DNA of 64,000 nucleotides, taken from assembly GCF_034190915.1 (NCBI RefSeq), contig NW_026947697.1:1-64000 (forward strand). Direction: 5' to 3'. Both the position numbers and the translations under genes were made by a program. How positions within the stretch are numbered: the stretch's first letter is position 1; every line of letters begins with the position of its first letter. Below the pieces are notes generated by a model that saw only the letters and a program-made list of their open reading frames with translations, did no database searches and was not told the origin of the DNA. The stretch comes from Cavia porcellus. Lineage: Eukaryota; Chordata; Mammalia; Rodentia; Caviidae. Of this stretch, positions 13,841 through 26,483 are shown one piece after another.

Positions 13841-16800
13841 TACTAGTGCATCTAATGTAACACACACCCGTACAATGCGCACCACCCCGTGATGTTTTTC
13901 TCACTCCTACTAGTGCATCTAATGTAACACACACCCATACAATGCGCACCACCCCGTGATGTTTTTCTCACTGCTACTAGTGAATGTAATGTAACACACA
14001 CCCATACAATGCGCACCACCCCGTGATGTTTTTCTCACTCCTACTAGTGCATCTAATGTAACACACACCCATAAAATGCGCACCACCCCGTGATGTTTTT
14101 CTCACTCCTACTAGTGCATCTAATGTAACACACACCCATACAATGCGCCCCACCCCGTGATGTTTTTCTCACTCCTACTAGTGCATCTAATGTAACACAC
14201 ACCCATACAATGCGCACCACCCCGTGATGTTTTTCTCACTCCTACTAGTGAAACTAATGTAACACACACCCATACAATGCGCACCACCCCGTGATGTTTT
14301 TCTCAATCCTACTAGTGAATCTAATGTAACACACACCCATACAATGCGCACCACCCCGTGATGTTTTTCTCACTCCTACTAGAGAATGTAATGTAACACA
14401 CACCCATACAATGCGCACCACCCCGTGATGTTTTTCTCACTCCTACTAGTGAATGTAATGTAACACACACCCGTACAATGCGCACTACCCCGTGATGTTT
14501 TTCTCACTCCTACTAGTGAATGTAATGTAACACACACCCGTACAATGCGCACCACCCCGTGATGTTTTTCTCACTCCTACTAGTGAATCTAATGTAACAC
14601 ACACCCGTACAATGCGCACCACCCCGTGATGTTTTTCTCACTCCTACTAGTGAATCTAATGTAACACACACCCGTACAATGCGCACCACCCCGTGATGTT
14701 TTTCTCATTCCTACTAGTGCATCTAATGTAACACACACCCATACAATGCGCACCACCCCGTGATGTTTTTCTCACTCCTACTAGTGAAACTAATGTAACA
14801 CACACCCATACAATGCGCACCACCCCGTGATGTTTTTCTCAATCCTACTAGTGAATCTAATGTAACACACACCCATACAATGCGCACCACCCCGTGATGT
14901 TTTTCTCACTCCTACTAGAGAATGTAATGTAACACACACCCATACAATGCGCACCACCCCGTGATGTTTTTCTCACTCCTACTAGTGAATGTAATGTAAC
15001 ACACACCCATACAATGCGCACCACCCCGTGATGTTTTTCTCACTCCTACTAGTGAATGTAGTGTAACACACACCCATACAATGCGCACCACCCCGTGATG
15101 ATTTTCTCACTCCTACTAGTGAATCTAATGTAACACACACCCATAAAATGCGCACCACCCCGTGATGTTTTTCTCACTCCTACTAGTGAATGTAATGTAA
15201 CACACACCCATACAATGCGCACCACCCCGTGCTGTTTTTCTCACTGCTACTAGTGAATGTAATGTAACAAACACCCATACAATGCGCACCACCCCGTGCT
15301 GTTTTTCTCACTGCTACTAGTGAATGTAATGTAACACACACCCATACAATGCCCACCACCCCGTGATGTTTTTCTCACTCCTACTAGTGAATCTAATGTG
15401 ACACAAACACATAGAATGCGCACCACCCCGTGATGTTTTTCTCACTCCTACTAGTGAATCTAATGTGACACACACCCTTACAATGCGCACCATCCCGTGA
15501 TGTTTTTCTCACTGCTACTAGTGAATCTAATGTGACACACACCCATACAATGCGCACCATCCCGTGATGTTTTTCTCACTCCTACTAGTGAATCTAATGT
15601 GACACACACCCATACAATGCGCACCACCCCGTGATGTTTTTCTCACTCCTACTAGTGAATCTAATGTGACACACACCCATACAATGCGCACCACCCCGTT
15701 ATGTTTTTCTCACTCCTACTAGTGAATCTAATGTGACACACACCCGTACAATGCGCACCACCCCGTGATGTTTTTCTCAATCCTACTAGTGAATGTAATG
15801 TGACACACACCCATACAATGCGCACCACCCCGTGATGTTTTTCTCACTCCTACTAGTGAATATAATGTGACACACACCCATACAATGCGCACCACCCCGT
15901 GATGTTTTTCTCACTGCTACTAGTGAATCTAATGTAACACACACCCATACAATGCGCACCACCCCGTGATGTTTTTCTCACTGCTACTAGTGAATCTAAT
16001 GTAACACACACCCATACAATGCGCACCACCCCGTGATGTTTTTCTCACTGCTACTAGTGAATGTAATGTAACACACACCCATACAATGCGCACCACCCCG
16101 TGATGTTTTTCTCACTGCTACTAGTGAATGTAATGTAACACACACCCATACAATGCGCACCACCCCGTGATGTTTTTCTCACTCCTACTAGTGAATGTAA
16201 TGTAACACACACCCATACAATGCGCACCACCCCGTGATGATTTTCTCACTCCTACTAGTGAATGTAATGTAACACACACCCATAAAATGCGCACCACCCC
16301 GTGATGTTTTTCTCACTCCTACTAGTGAATGTAATGTAACACACACCCATACAATGCGCACCACCCCGTGATGTTTTTCTCACTCCTACTAGTGAATGTA
16401 ATGTAACACACACCCATACAATGCGCACCACCCCGTGATGTTTTTCTCACTGCTACTAGTGAATGTAATGTAACACACACCCATACAATCCGCACCACCC
16501 CGTGATGTTTTTCTCACTGCTACTAGTGAATGTAATGTAACACACACCCATACAATGCGCACCACCCCGTGATGTTTTTCTCACTGCTACTAGTGAATGT
16601 AATGTAACACACACCCATACAATGCGCACCACCGCGTGATGTTTTTCTCACTCCTACTAGTGCATCTAATGTAACACACACCCGTACAATGCGCACCACC
16701 CAGTGATGTTTTTCTCACTCCTACTAGTGCATCTAATGTAACACACACCCATACAATGCGCACCACCCCGTGATGTTTTTCTCACTGCTACTAGTGAATG

Positions 16801-18530
16801 TAATGTAACACACACCCATACAATGCGCACCACCCCGTGATGTTTTTCTCACTCCTACTAGTGCATCTAACGTAACACACACCCATACAATGCGCACCAC
16901 CCCGTGATGTTTTTCTCACTCCTACTAGTGCATCTAATGTAACACACACCCATACAATGCGCCCCACCCCGTGATGTTTTTCTCACTCCTACTAGTGCAT
17001 CTAATGTAACACACACCCATACAATGCGCACCACCCCGTGATGTTTTTCTCACTCCTACTAGTGAAACTAATGTAACACACACCCATACAATGCGCACCA
17101 CCCCGTGATGTTTTTCTCAATCCTACTAGAGAATGTAATGTAACACACACCCATACAATGCGCACCACCCCGTGATGTTTTTCTCACTCCTACTAGAGAA
17201 TGTAATGTAACACACACCCATACAATGCGCACCACCCCGTGATGTTTTTCTCACTCCTACTAGTGAATGTAATGTAACACACACCCGTACAATGCGCACC
17301 GCCCCGTGATGTTTTTCTCACTCCTACTAGTGAATGTAATGTAACACACACCCGTACAATGCGCACCATCCCGTGATGTTTTTCTCACTCCTACTAGTGA
17401 ATCTAATGTAACACACACCCGTACAATGCGCACCACCCCGTGATGTTTTTCTCACTCCTACTAGTGAATCTAATGTAACACACACCCATACAATGCGCAC
17501 CACCCCGTGATGTTTTTCTCATTCCTACTAGTGCATCTAATGTAACACACACCCATACAATGCGCACCACCCCGTGATGTTTTTCTCACTCCTACTAGTG
17601 AAACTAATGTAACACACACCCATACAATGCGCACCACCCCGTGAAGTTTTTCTCGATCCTACTAGTGAAACTAATGTAACACACACCCATACAATGCGCA
17701 CCACCCCGTGATGTTTTTCTCACTCCTACTAGTGAATGTAATGTAACACACACCCATACAATGCGCACCACCCCGTGATGATTTTCTCACTCCTACTAGT
17801 GAATCTAATGTAACACACACCCATACAATGCGCACCACCCCGTGATGTTTTTCTCACTCCTACTAGTGAATGTAATGTAACACACACCCATACAATGCGC
17901 ACCACCCCGTGATGTTTTTCTCACTCCTACTAGTGAATGTAATGTAACACACACCCATACAATGCGCACCACCCCGTGATGTTTTTCTCACTCCTACTAG
18001 TGAATGTAATGTAACACACACCCATACAATGCGCACCACCCCGTGATGATTTTCTCACTCCTACTAGTGAATGTAATGTAACACACACCCATACAATGCG
18101 CACCACCCCGTGATGATTTTCTCACTCCTACTAGTGAATCTAATGTAACACACACCCATACAATGCGCACCACCCCGTGATGATTTTCTCACTCCTACTA
18201 GTGAATCTAATGTAACACACACCCATACAATGCGCACCACCCCGTGATGTTTTTCTCACTCCTACTAGTGAATCTAATGTAACACACACCCATACAATGC
18301 ACACCACCCCGTGATGTTTTTCTCACTCCTACTAGTGAATGTAATGTAACACACACCCATACAATGCGCACCACCCCGTGATGTTTTTCTCACTCCTACT
18401 AGTGAATGTAATGTAACACACACCCATACAATGCGCACCACCCCGTGATGTTTTTCTCACTCCTACTAGTGAATGTAATGTAACACACACCCATACAATG
18501 CGCACCACCCCGTGATGTTTTTCTCACTCC
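13841..18530 (+). repeat. Higher-order block X, copy 3 (70 monomers, cleanest)
   Basis: Exactly 4690 bp, equal to 70 monomers with no net indel, making it the best reference for X. Landmarks: GTGCATC group at 13841, GTGACACAAACACATAG at 15400, CAATCCGC at 16486, the GATGATTTTCTC triplet near 18048-18182. Offsets of 11029 to X1 (before 5440) and 6365 to X2 (after 10121) are constant, which shows very recent duplication or efficient homogenisation. Confidence 0.93.
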
Positions 18531-20125
18531 TACTAGTGAATCTAATGTGACACACACCCATACAATGCGCACCACCCCGTGATGTTTTTCTCACTCCTAC
18601 TAGTGAATCTAATGTGACACACACCCATACAATGCGCACCACCCTGTGATGTTTTTCTCACTCCTACTAGTGAATCTAATGTGACACAAACCCATAGAAT
18701 GCGCACCACCCCGTGATGTTTTTCTCACTCCTACTAGTGAATCTAATGTAACACACACCCAAACAATGCGCACCACCCCGTGATGTTTTTCTCAATCCTA
18801 CTAGTGAAACTAATGTAACACACACCCATACAATGCGCACCACCCCGTGATGTTTTTCTCACTGCTACTAGTGAATGTAATGTAACACTCACCCATACAA
18901 TGTGCACCACCCCGTGATGTTTTTCTCACTGCTACTAGTGAATGTAATGTGACACACACCCATACAATGTGCACCACCCCGTGATGTTTTTCTCACTCCT
19001 ACTAGTGAATGTAATGTGACACACACCCATACAATGCGCACCACCCCGTGATGTTTTTCTCACTCCTACTAGTGAATCTAATGTGACACACACCCGTACA
19101 ATGCGCACCACCCCGTGATGTTTTTCGCACTCCTACTAGTGAATGTAATGTGACACACACCCATACAATGCGCACCACCACGTGATGTTTTTCTCACTGC
19201 TACTAGTGAATCTAATGTAACACACACCCATACAATGCGCACCACCCCGTGATGTTTTTCTCACTGCTACTAGTGAATGTAATGTAACACACACCCATAC
19301 AATGCGCACCACCCCGTGATGTTTTTCTCACTGCTACTAGTGAATGTAATGTAACACACACCCATACAATGCGCACCACCCCGTGATGTTTTTCTCACTC
19401 CTACTAGTGAATGTAATGTAACACACACCCATACAATGCGCACCACCCCGTGATGTTTTTCTCACTGCTACTAGTGAATGTAATGTAACACACACCCATA
19501 CAATGCGCACCACCCCGTGATGTTTTTCTCACTGCTACTAGTGAATGTAATGTAACACACACCCATACAATGCGCACCACCCCGTGATGTTTTTCTCACT
19601 GCTACTAGTGCATGTAATGTAACACACACCCATACAATGCGCACCACCCCGTGATGTTTTTCTCACTCCTACTAGTGCATCTAATGTAACACACACCCAT
19701 ACAATGCGCACCACCCCGTGATGTTTTTCTCACTCCTACTAGTGCATCTAATGTAACACACACCCATACAATGCGCACCACCCCGTGATGTTTTTCTCAC
19801 TCCTACTAGTGCATCTAATGTAACACACACCCATACAATGCGCACCACCCCGTGATGTTTTTCTCACTCCTACTAGTGAAACTAATGTAACACACACCCA
19901 TACAATGCGCATCACCCCGTGATGTTTTTCTCACTCCTACTAGTGAATCTAATGTAACACACACCCATACAATGCGCACCACCCCGTGATGTTTTTCTCA
20001 CTCCTACTAGAGAATGTAATGTAACACACACCCATACAATGCGCACCACCCCGTGATGTTTTTCTCACTCCTACTAGTGAATGTAATGTAACACACACCC
20101 ATACAATGCGCACCACCCCGTGATG
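18531..20125 (+). repeat. Higher-order block Y, copy 2 (truncated)
   Basis: Matches Y1 at offset 6365 for all landmarks: CACCCTGTG at 18645, GTTTTTCGCAC at 19126, CACGTG at 19179, GTGCATGTAATG near 19609, GCGCATCACC at about 19908. The match ends near 20125, where a GATGGTTTTCTC copy followed by CTCC GAATC replaces the GATGTTTTTCTC and CTGC GAATG copies that Y1 has at 13760. About one monomer of Y is therefore missing and the next X does not follow. This is the right edge of the X/Y domain. Confidence 0.9.
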
Positions 20126-22448
20126 GTTTTCTCACTCCTACTAGTGAATCTAATGTAACACACACCCATACATTGCGCACCACCCCGTGATGATTTTCTC
20201 ACTTCTACTAGTGAATCTAATGTAACACACACCCATACAATGCGCACCACCCCGTGATGTTTTTCTCAGTCCTACTAGTGAATGTAATGTAACACACACC
20301 CATACAATGCGCACCACCCCGTGATGTTTTTCTCACTCCTACTAGTGAATGTAATGTAACACACACCCATACAATGCGCACCACCCCGTGATGTTTTTCT
20401 CACTCCTACTAGTGAATGTAATGTAACACACACCCATACAATGCGCACCACCCCGTGATGTTTTTCTCACTCCTACTAGTGAATCTAATGTAACACACAC
20501 CCATACAATGCGCACCACCCCGTGATGTTTTTCTCACTCCTACTAGTGAATCTAATGTGACACACACCCATACAATGCGCACCACCCCGTGATGTTTTTC
20601 TCACTCCTACTAGTGAATCTAATGTGACACAAACCCATAGAATGCGCACCACCCCGTGATGTTTTTCTCACTCCTACTAATGAATCTAATGTGACACACA
20701 CCCATACAATGCGCACCACCCCGTGATGTTTTTCTCACTGCTACTAGTGAATCTAATGTGACACACACCCATACAATGCGCACCACCCCGTGATGTTTTT
20801 CTCACTCCTACTAGTGAATCTAATGTGACACACACCCATACAATGCGCACCACCCCGTGATGTTTTTCTCACTCCTACTAGTGAATCTAATGTGACACAC
20901 ACGCATACAATGCGCACCACCCCATGATGTTTTTCTCACTCCTACTAGTGAATCTAATGTGACACACACCCGTACAATGCGCACCACCCCGTGATGTTTT
21001 TCTCACTCCTACTAGTGAATGTAATGTGACACACACCCATACAACGCGCACCACCCCGTGATGTTTTTCTCACTCCTACTAGTGAATCTAATGTGACACA
21101 CACCCATGCAACGCGCACCACCCCGTGATGTTTTTCTCACTGCTACTAGTGAATCTAATGTAACACACACCGATACAATGCGTAACCACCCCGTGATGTT
21201 TTTCTCACTGCTACTAGTGAATCTAATGTAACACACACCCATACAATGCGCACCACCCCGTGATGTTTTTCTCACTGCTACTAGTGAATGTAATGTAACT
21301 CACACCCATACAATGCGCACCACCCCGTGATGTTTTTCTCACTGCTACTAGTGAATGTAATGTAACACACACCCATACAATGCGCACCACCCCGTGATGT
21401 TTTTCTCACTCCTACTAGTGCATCTAATGTAACACACACCCATATAATGCGCACCACCCCGTGATGATTTTCTCACTCCTACTAGTGAATCTAATGTAAC
21501 ACACACCCATACAATGCGCACCACCCCGTGATGTTTTTCTCACTCCTACTAGTGAATGTAATGTAACACACACCCATACAATGCGCACCACCCCGTGATG
21601 TTTTTCTCACTCCTACTAGTGAATGTAATGTAACAAACACCCATACAATGCGCACCACCCCGTGATGTTTTTCTCACTGCTACTAGTGAATGTAATGTAA
21701 CACACACCCATACAATGCGCACCACCCCGTGATGTTTTTCTCACTCCTACTAGTGAATGTAATGTAACACACACCCATACAATGCGAACCACCCCGTGAT
21801 GTTTTTCTCACTCCTACTAGTGAATCTAATATAACACACACCCATACAATGCGCACCACCCCGTGATGTTTTTCTCACTCCTACTAGTGAAACTAATGTA
21901 ACACACACGCATACAATGCGCACCACCCCGTGATGTTTTTCTCACTCCTACTAGTGAATCTAATGTAACACACACCCATACAATGCGCACCACCCCGAGA
22001 TGTTTTTCTCACTCCTACTAGTGAATGTAATGTAACACACTCCCATACAATGCGCACCACCCCGTGATGATTTTCTCACTCCTACTAGTGAATGTAATGT
22101 AACACACACCCATACAATGCGCACCACCCCGTGATGTTTTTCTCACTCCTAGTAGTGAATCTAATGTAACACACACCCATACAATGCGCACCACCCCGTG
22201 ATGTTTTTCTCACTCGAACTAGTGAATGTAATGTAACACACACCCATACAATGCGCACCACCCCGTGATGTTTTTCTCACTGCTACTAGTGAATCTAATG
22301 TAACACACACCCATACAATGCGCACCACCCCGTGATGTTTTTCTCACTGCTACTAGTGAATCTAATGTAACACACACCCATACAATGCGCACCACCCCGT
22401 GATGTTTTTCTCACTCCTACTAGTGAATGTAATGTGACACACACCCAT

Positions 22449-22730
22449 ACAAGGCGCACCACCCCGTGATGTTTTTCTCACTCCTACTAGTGAATGTAAT
22501 GTGACACACACCCATACAAGGCGCACCACCCCGTGATGTTTTTCTCACTGCTACTAGTGAATCTAATGTAACACACACCCATACAAGGCGCACCACCCCG
22601 TGATGTTTTTCTCACTGCTACTAGTGAATCTAATGTAACACACACCCATACAATGCGCACCACCCCGTGATGTTTTTCTCACTGCTACTAGTGAATGTAA
22701 TGTAACACACACCCATACAAGGCGCACCAC
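22449..22730 (+). repeat. Local run of AAGGCGC monomers
   Basis: Four of five neighbouring monomers (variant sites near 22451, 22518, 22585 and 22719) have AAGGCGCACC in place of AATGCGCACC; the one in between (near 22652) keeps AATGCGC. The change removes the TGCGCA hexamer. The clustering suggests local spread by gene conversion or small unequal exchanges. Confidence 0.8.
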
Positions 22731-23120
22731 CCCGTGATGTTTTTCTCACTCCTACTAGTGCATCTAATGTAACACACACCCATACAATGCGCACCACCCC
22801 GTGATGTTTTTCTCACTACAACTAGTGCATCTAATGAAACACACACCCATACAATGCGCACCACCCCGTGATGTTTTTCTCACTCCTACTAGTGAAACTA
22901 ATGTAACACACACCCATACAATGCACACCACCCCGTGATGTTTTTCTCACTCCTACTAGAGAATGTAATGTAACACACACCCATACAATGCGCACCACCC
23001 CGTGATGTATTTCTCACTCCTACTAGTGAATGTAATGTAACACACACCCATACAATGCGCACCACCCCGTGATGTTTTTCTCACTCCTACTAGTGAATCT
23101 AATATAACACACACCCATAC

Positions 23121-23462
23121 AACGCGCACCACCCCGTGATGTTTTTCTCACTCCTACTAGTGAATGTAATGTAACACACACACATACAACGCGCACCACC
23201 CCGTCATGATTTTCTCACTCCTACTAGTGAATCTAATGTAACACACACCCATACAACGCGCACCACCCTGTGATGTTTTTCTCACTCCTACTAGTGAATG
23301 TAATGTAACACACACCCATACAACGCGCACCACCCCGTGATGTTTTTCTCACTCCTACTAGTGAATGTAATGTAACACACACCCATACAACGCGCACCAC
23401 CCCGTGATGTTTTTCTCACTCCTACTAGTGAATATAATGTAACACACACCCATACAACGCAC
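23121..23462 (+). repeat. Local run of six AACGCGC monomers
   Basis: Six consecutive copies, with variant sites at 23121, 23188, 23255, 23322, 23389 and 23456, carry AACGCGC in place of AATGCGC; the last also has ACACC after it. Each adds a CpG to the unit. Two other AACGCGC copies lie near 21043 and 21110. The strict 67-bp spacing shows local amplification of one variant monomer. Confidence 0.85.
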
Positions 23463-23689
23463 ACCACCCCGTGATGTTTTTCTAACTCCTACTAGTGAAT
23501 CTAATGTAACACACACCCATACAATGCGCACCACCCCGTGATGTTTTTCTCACTCCTACTAGTGAATCTAATGTAACACACACCCATACAATGCGCACCA
23601 CCCCGTGATGTTTTTCTCACTCCTACTAGTGAATCTAATGTAACACACACCCATACAATGCGCACCACCCCGTGATGTTTTTCTCACTC

Positions 23690-26480
23690 CTACTAGTGAA
23701 TCTAATGTGACACACACCCATACAATGCGCACCACCCCGTGATGTTTTTCTCACTCCTACTAGTGAATCTAATGTGACACACACCCATACAATGTGCACC
23801 ACCCCGTGATGTTTTTCTCACTCCTACTAGTGAATCTAATGTGACACACACCCATACAATGCGCACCACCCCGTGATGTTTTTCTCACTCCTACTAGTGA
23901 ATCTAATGTGACACACACCCATACAATGCGCACCACCCCGTGATGTTTTTCTCACTCCTACTAGTGAATCTAATGTGACACACACCCATACAATGCGCAC
24001 CACCCCGTGATGTTTTTCTCACTCCTACTAGTGAATCTAATGTGACACACACCCATACAATGCGCACCACCCCGTGATGTTTTTCTCACTCCTACTAGTG
24101 AATCTAATGTGACACACACCCATACAATGCGCACCACCCCGTGATGTTTTTCTCACTCCTACTAGTGAATCTAATGTGACACACACCCATACAATGCGCA
24201 CCATCCCGTGATGTTTTTCTCACTCCTACTAGTGAATCTAATGTGACACACACCCATACAATGCGCACCACCCCGTGATGTTTTTCTCACTCCTACTAGT
24301 GAATGTAATGTGACACACACCCATACAATGCGCACCACCCCGTGATGTTTTTCTCACTCCTACTAGTGAATCTAATGTGACACACACCCATACAATGCGC
24401 ACCACCCCGTGATGTTTTTCTCACTGCTACTAGTGAATCTAATGTAACACACACCCATACAATGCGCACCACCCCGTGATGTTTTTCTCACTGCTACTAG
24501 TGAATCTAATGTAACACACACCCATACAATGCGCACCACCCCGTGATGTTTTTCTCACTGCTACTAGTGAATCTAATGTAACACACACCCATACAATGCG
24601 CACCACCCCGTGATGTTTTTCTCACTGCTACTAGTGAATATAATGTAACACACACCCATACAATGCGCACCACCCCGTGATGTTTTTCTCACTGCTACTA
24701 GTGAATCTAATGTAACACACACCCATACAATGCGCACCACCCCGTGATGTTTTTCTCACTCCTACTAGTGAATGTAATGTAACACACACCCATACAATGC
24801 GCACCACCCCGTGATGTTTTTCTCACTCCTACTAGTGAATCTAATGTAACACACACCCATACAATGCGCACCACCCCGTGATGTTTTTCTCACTGCTACT
24901 AGTGAATGTAATGTAACACACACCCATACAATGCGCACCACCCCGTGATGTTTTTCTCACTGCTACTAGTGAATCTAATGTGACACACACCCATACAATG
25001 CGCACCACCCCGTGATGTTTTTCTCACTCCTACTAGTGAATCTAATGTGACACACACCCATACAATGCGCACCACCCCGTGATGTTTTTCTCACTCCTAC
25101 TAGTGAATCTAATGTGACACACACCCATACAATGCGCACCACCCCGTGATGTTTTTCTCACTGCTACTAGTGAATCTAATGTGACACACACCCATACAAT
25201 GCGCACCACCCCGTGATGTTTTTCTCACTCCTACTAGTGAATCTAATGTGACACACACCCATACAATGCGCACCATCCCGTGATGTTTTTCTCACTCCTA
25301 CTAGTGAATCTAATGTGACACACACCCATACAATGCGCACCACCCCGTGATGTTTTTCTCACTCCTACTAGTGAATGTAATGTGACACACACCCATACAA
25401 TGCGCACCACCCCGTGATGTTTTTCTCACTCCTACTAGTGAATCTAATGTGACACACACCCATACAATGCGCACCACCCCGTGATGTTTTTCTCACTGCT
25501 ACTAGTGAATCTAATGTAACACACACCCATACAATGCGCACCACCCCGTGATGTTTTTCTCACTGCTACTAGTGAATCTAATGTAACACACACCCATACA
25601 ATGCGCACCATCCCGTGATGTTTTTCTCACTGCTACTAGTGAATCTAATGTAACACACACCCATACAATGCGCACCACCCCGTGATGTTTTTCTCACTGC
25701 TACTAGTGAATATAATGTAACACACACCCATACAATGCGCACCACCCCGTGATGTTTTTCTCACTGCTACTAGTGAATCTAATGTAACACACACCCATAC
25801 AATGCGCACCACCCCGTGATGTTTTTCTCACTGCTACTAGTGAATATAATGTAACACACACCCATACAATGCGCACCACCCCGTGATGTTTTTCTCACTG
25901 CTACTAGTGAATATAATGTAACACACACCCATACAATGCGCACCACCCCGTGATGTTTTTCTCACTGCTACTAGTGAATCTAATGTAACACACACCCATA
26001 CAATGCGCACCACCCCGTGATGTTTTTCTCACTGCTACTAGTGAATCTAATGTAACACACACCCATACAATGCGCACCACCCCGTGATGTTTTTCTCACT
26101 GCTACTAGTGAATCTAATGTAACACACACCCATATAATGCGCACCACCCCGTGATGTTTTTCTCACTCCTACTAGTGAATCTAATGTAACACACACCCAT
26201 ACAATGCGCAACACCCCGTGATGTTTTTCTCACTCCTACTAATGAATCTAATGTAACACACACCCATACAATGCGCACCACCCCGTGATGTTTTTCTCAC
26301 TGCTACTAGTGAATCTAATGTAACACACAATCATACAATGCGCACCACCCCGTGATGTTTTTCTCACTCCTACTAGTGAATGTAATGTAACACACACCCA
26401 TACAATGCGCACCACCCCGTGATGTTTTTCTCACTCCTACTAGTGAATCTAATGTAACACACACCCATACAATGCGCACC
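23690..26480 (+). repeat. GTGAC/CTGC section with a 16-monomer shift repeat
   Basis: A run of GTGAC copies from about 23700 is followed by CTGC GTAAC copies with GAATATAATG variants, and the same pattern is repeated 1072 bp (16 x 67) later: CCATCCCG is at 24201 and again at 25273. The end of this section matches a later stretch: the ACACAATCATAC copy at 26328 recurs at 39921, and the 25-26.5 kb monomer order recurs at about 38.4-40.1 kb. Confidence 0.8.
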
Positions 26481-26483
26481 ACC

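Larger units (their letters stand above)
20126..23690 (+). repeat. Diverse monomer section without a clear higher-order repeat
   Basis: About 53 monomers with more private substitutions than the flanking domains: CACTCGAACTAG near 22213, CCTAGTAGTG near 22150, CACTACAACTAG near 22815, AATGAAACAC near 22833, GTAACTCAC near 21297, and a one-base gain near 21183. I found no long copy of this section elsewhere in the window. In many satellite arrays the less homogenised parts lie at the edges of domains; here the section separates the X/Y domain from the long-cycle domain. Confidence 0.75.
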
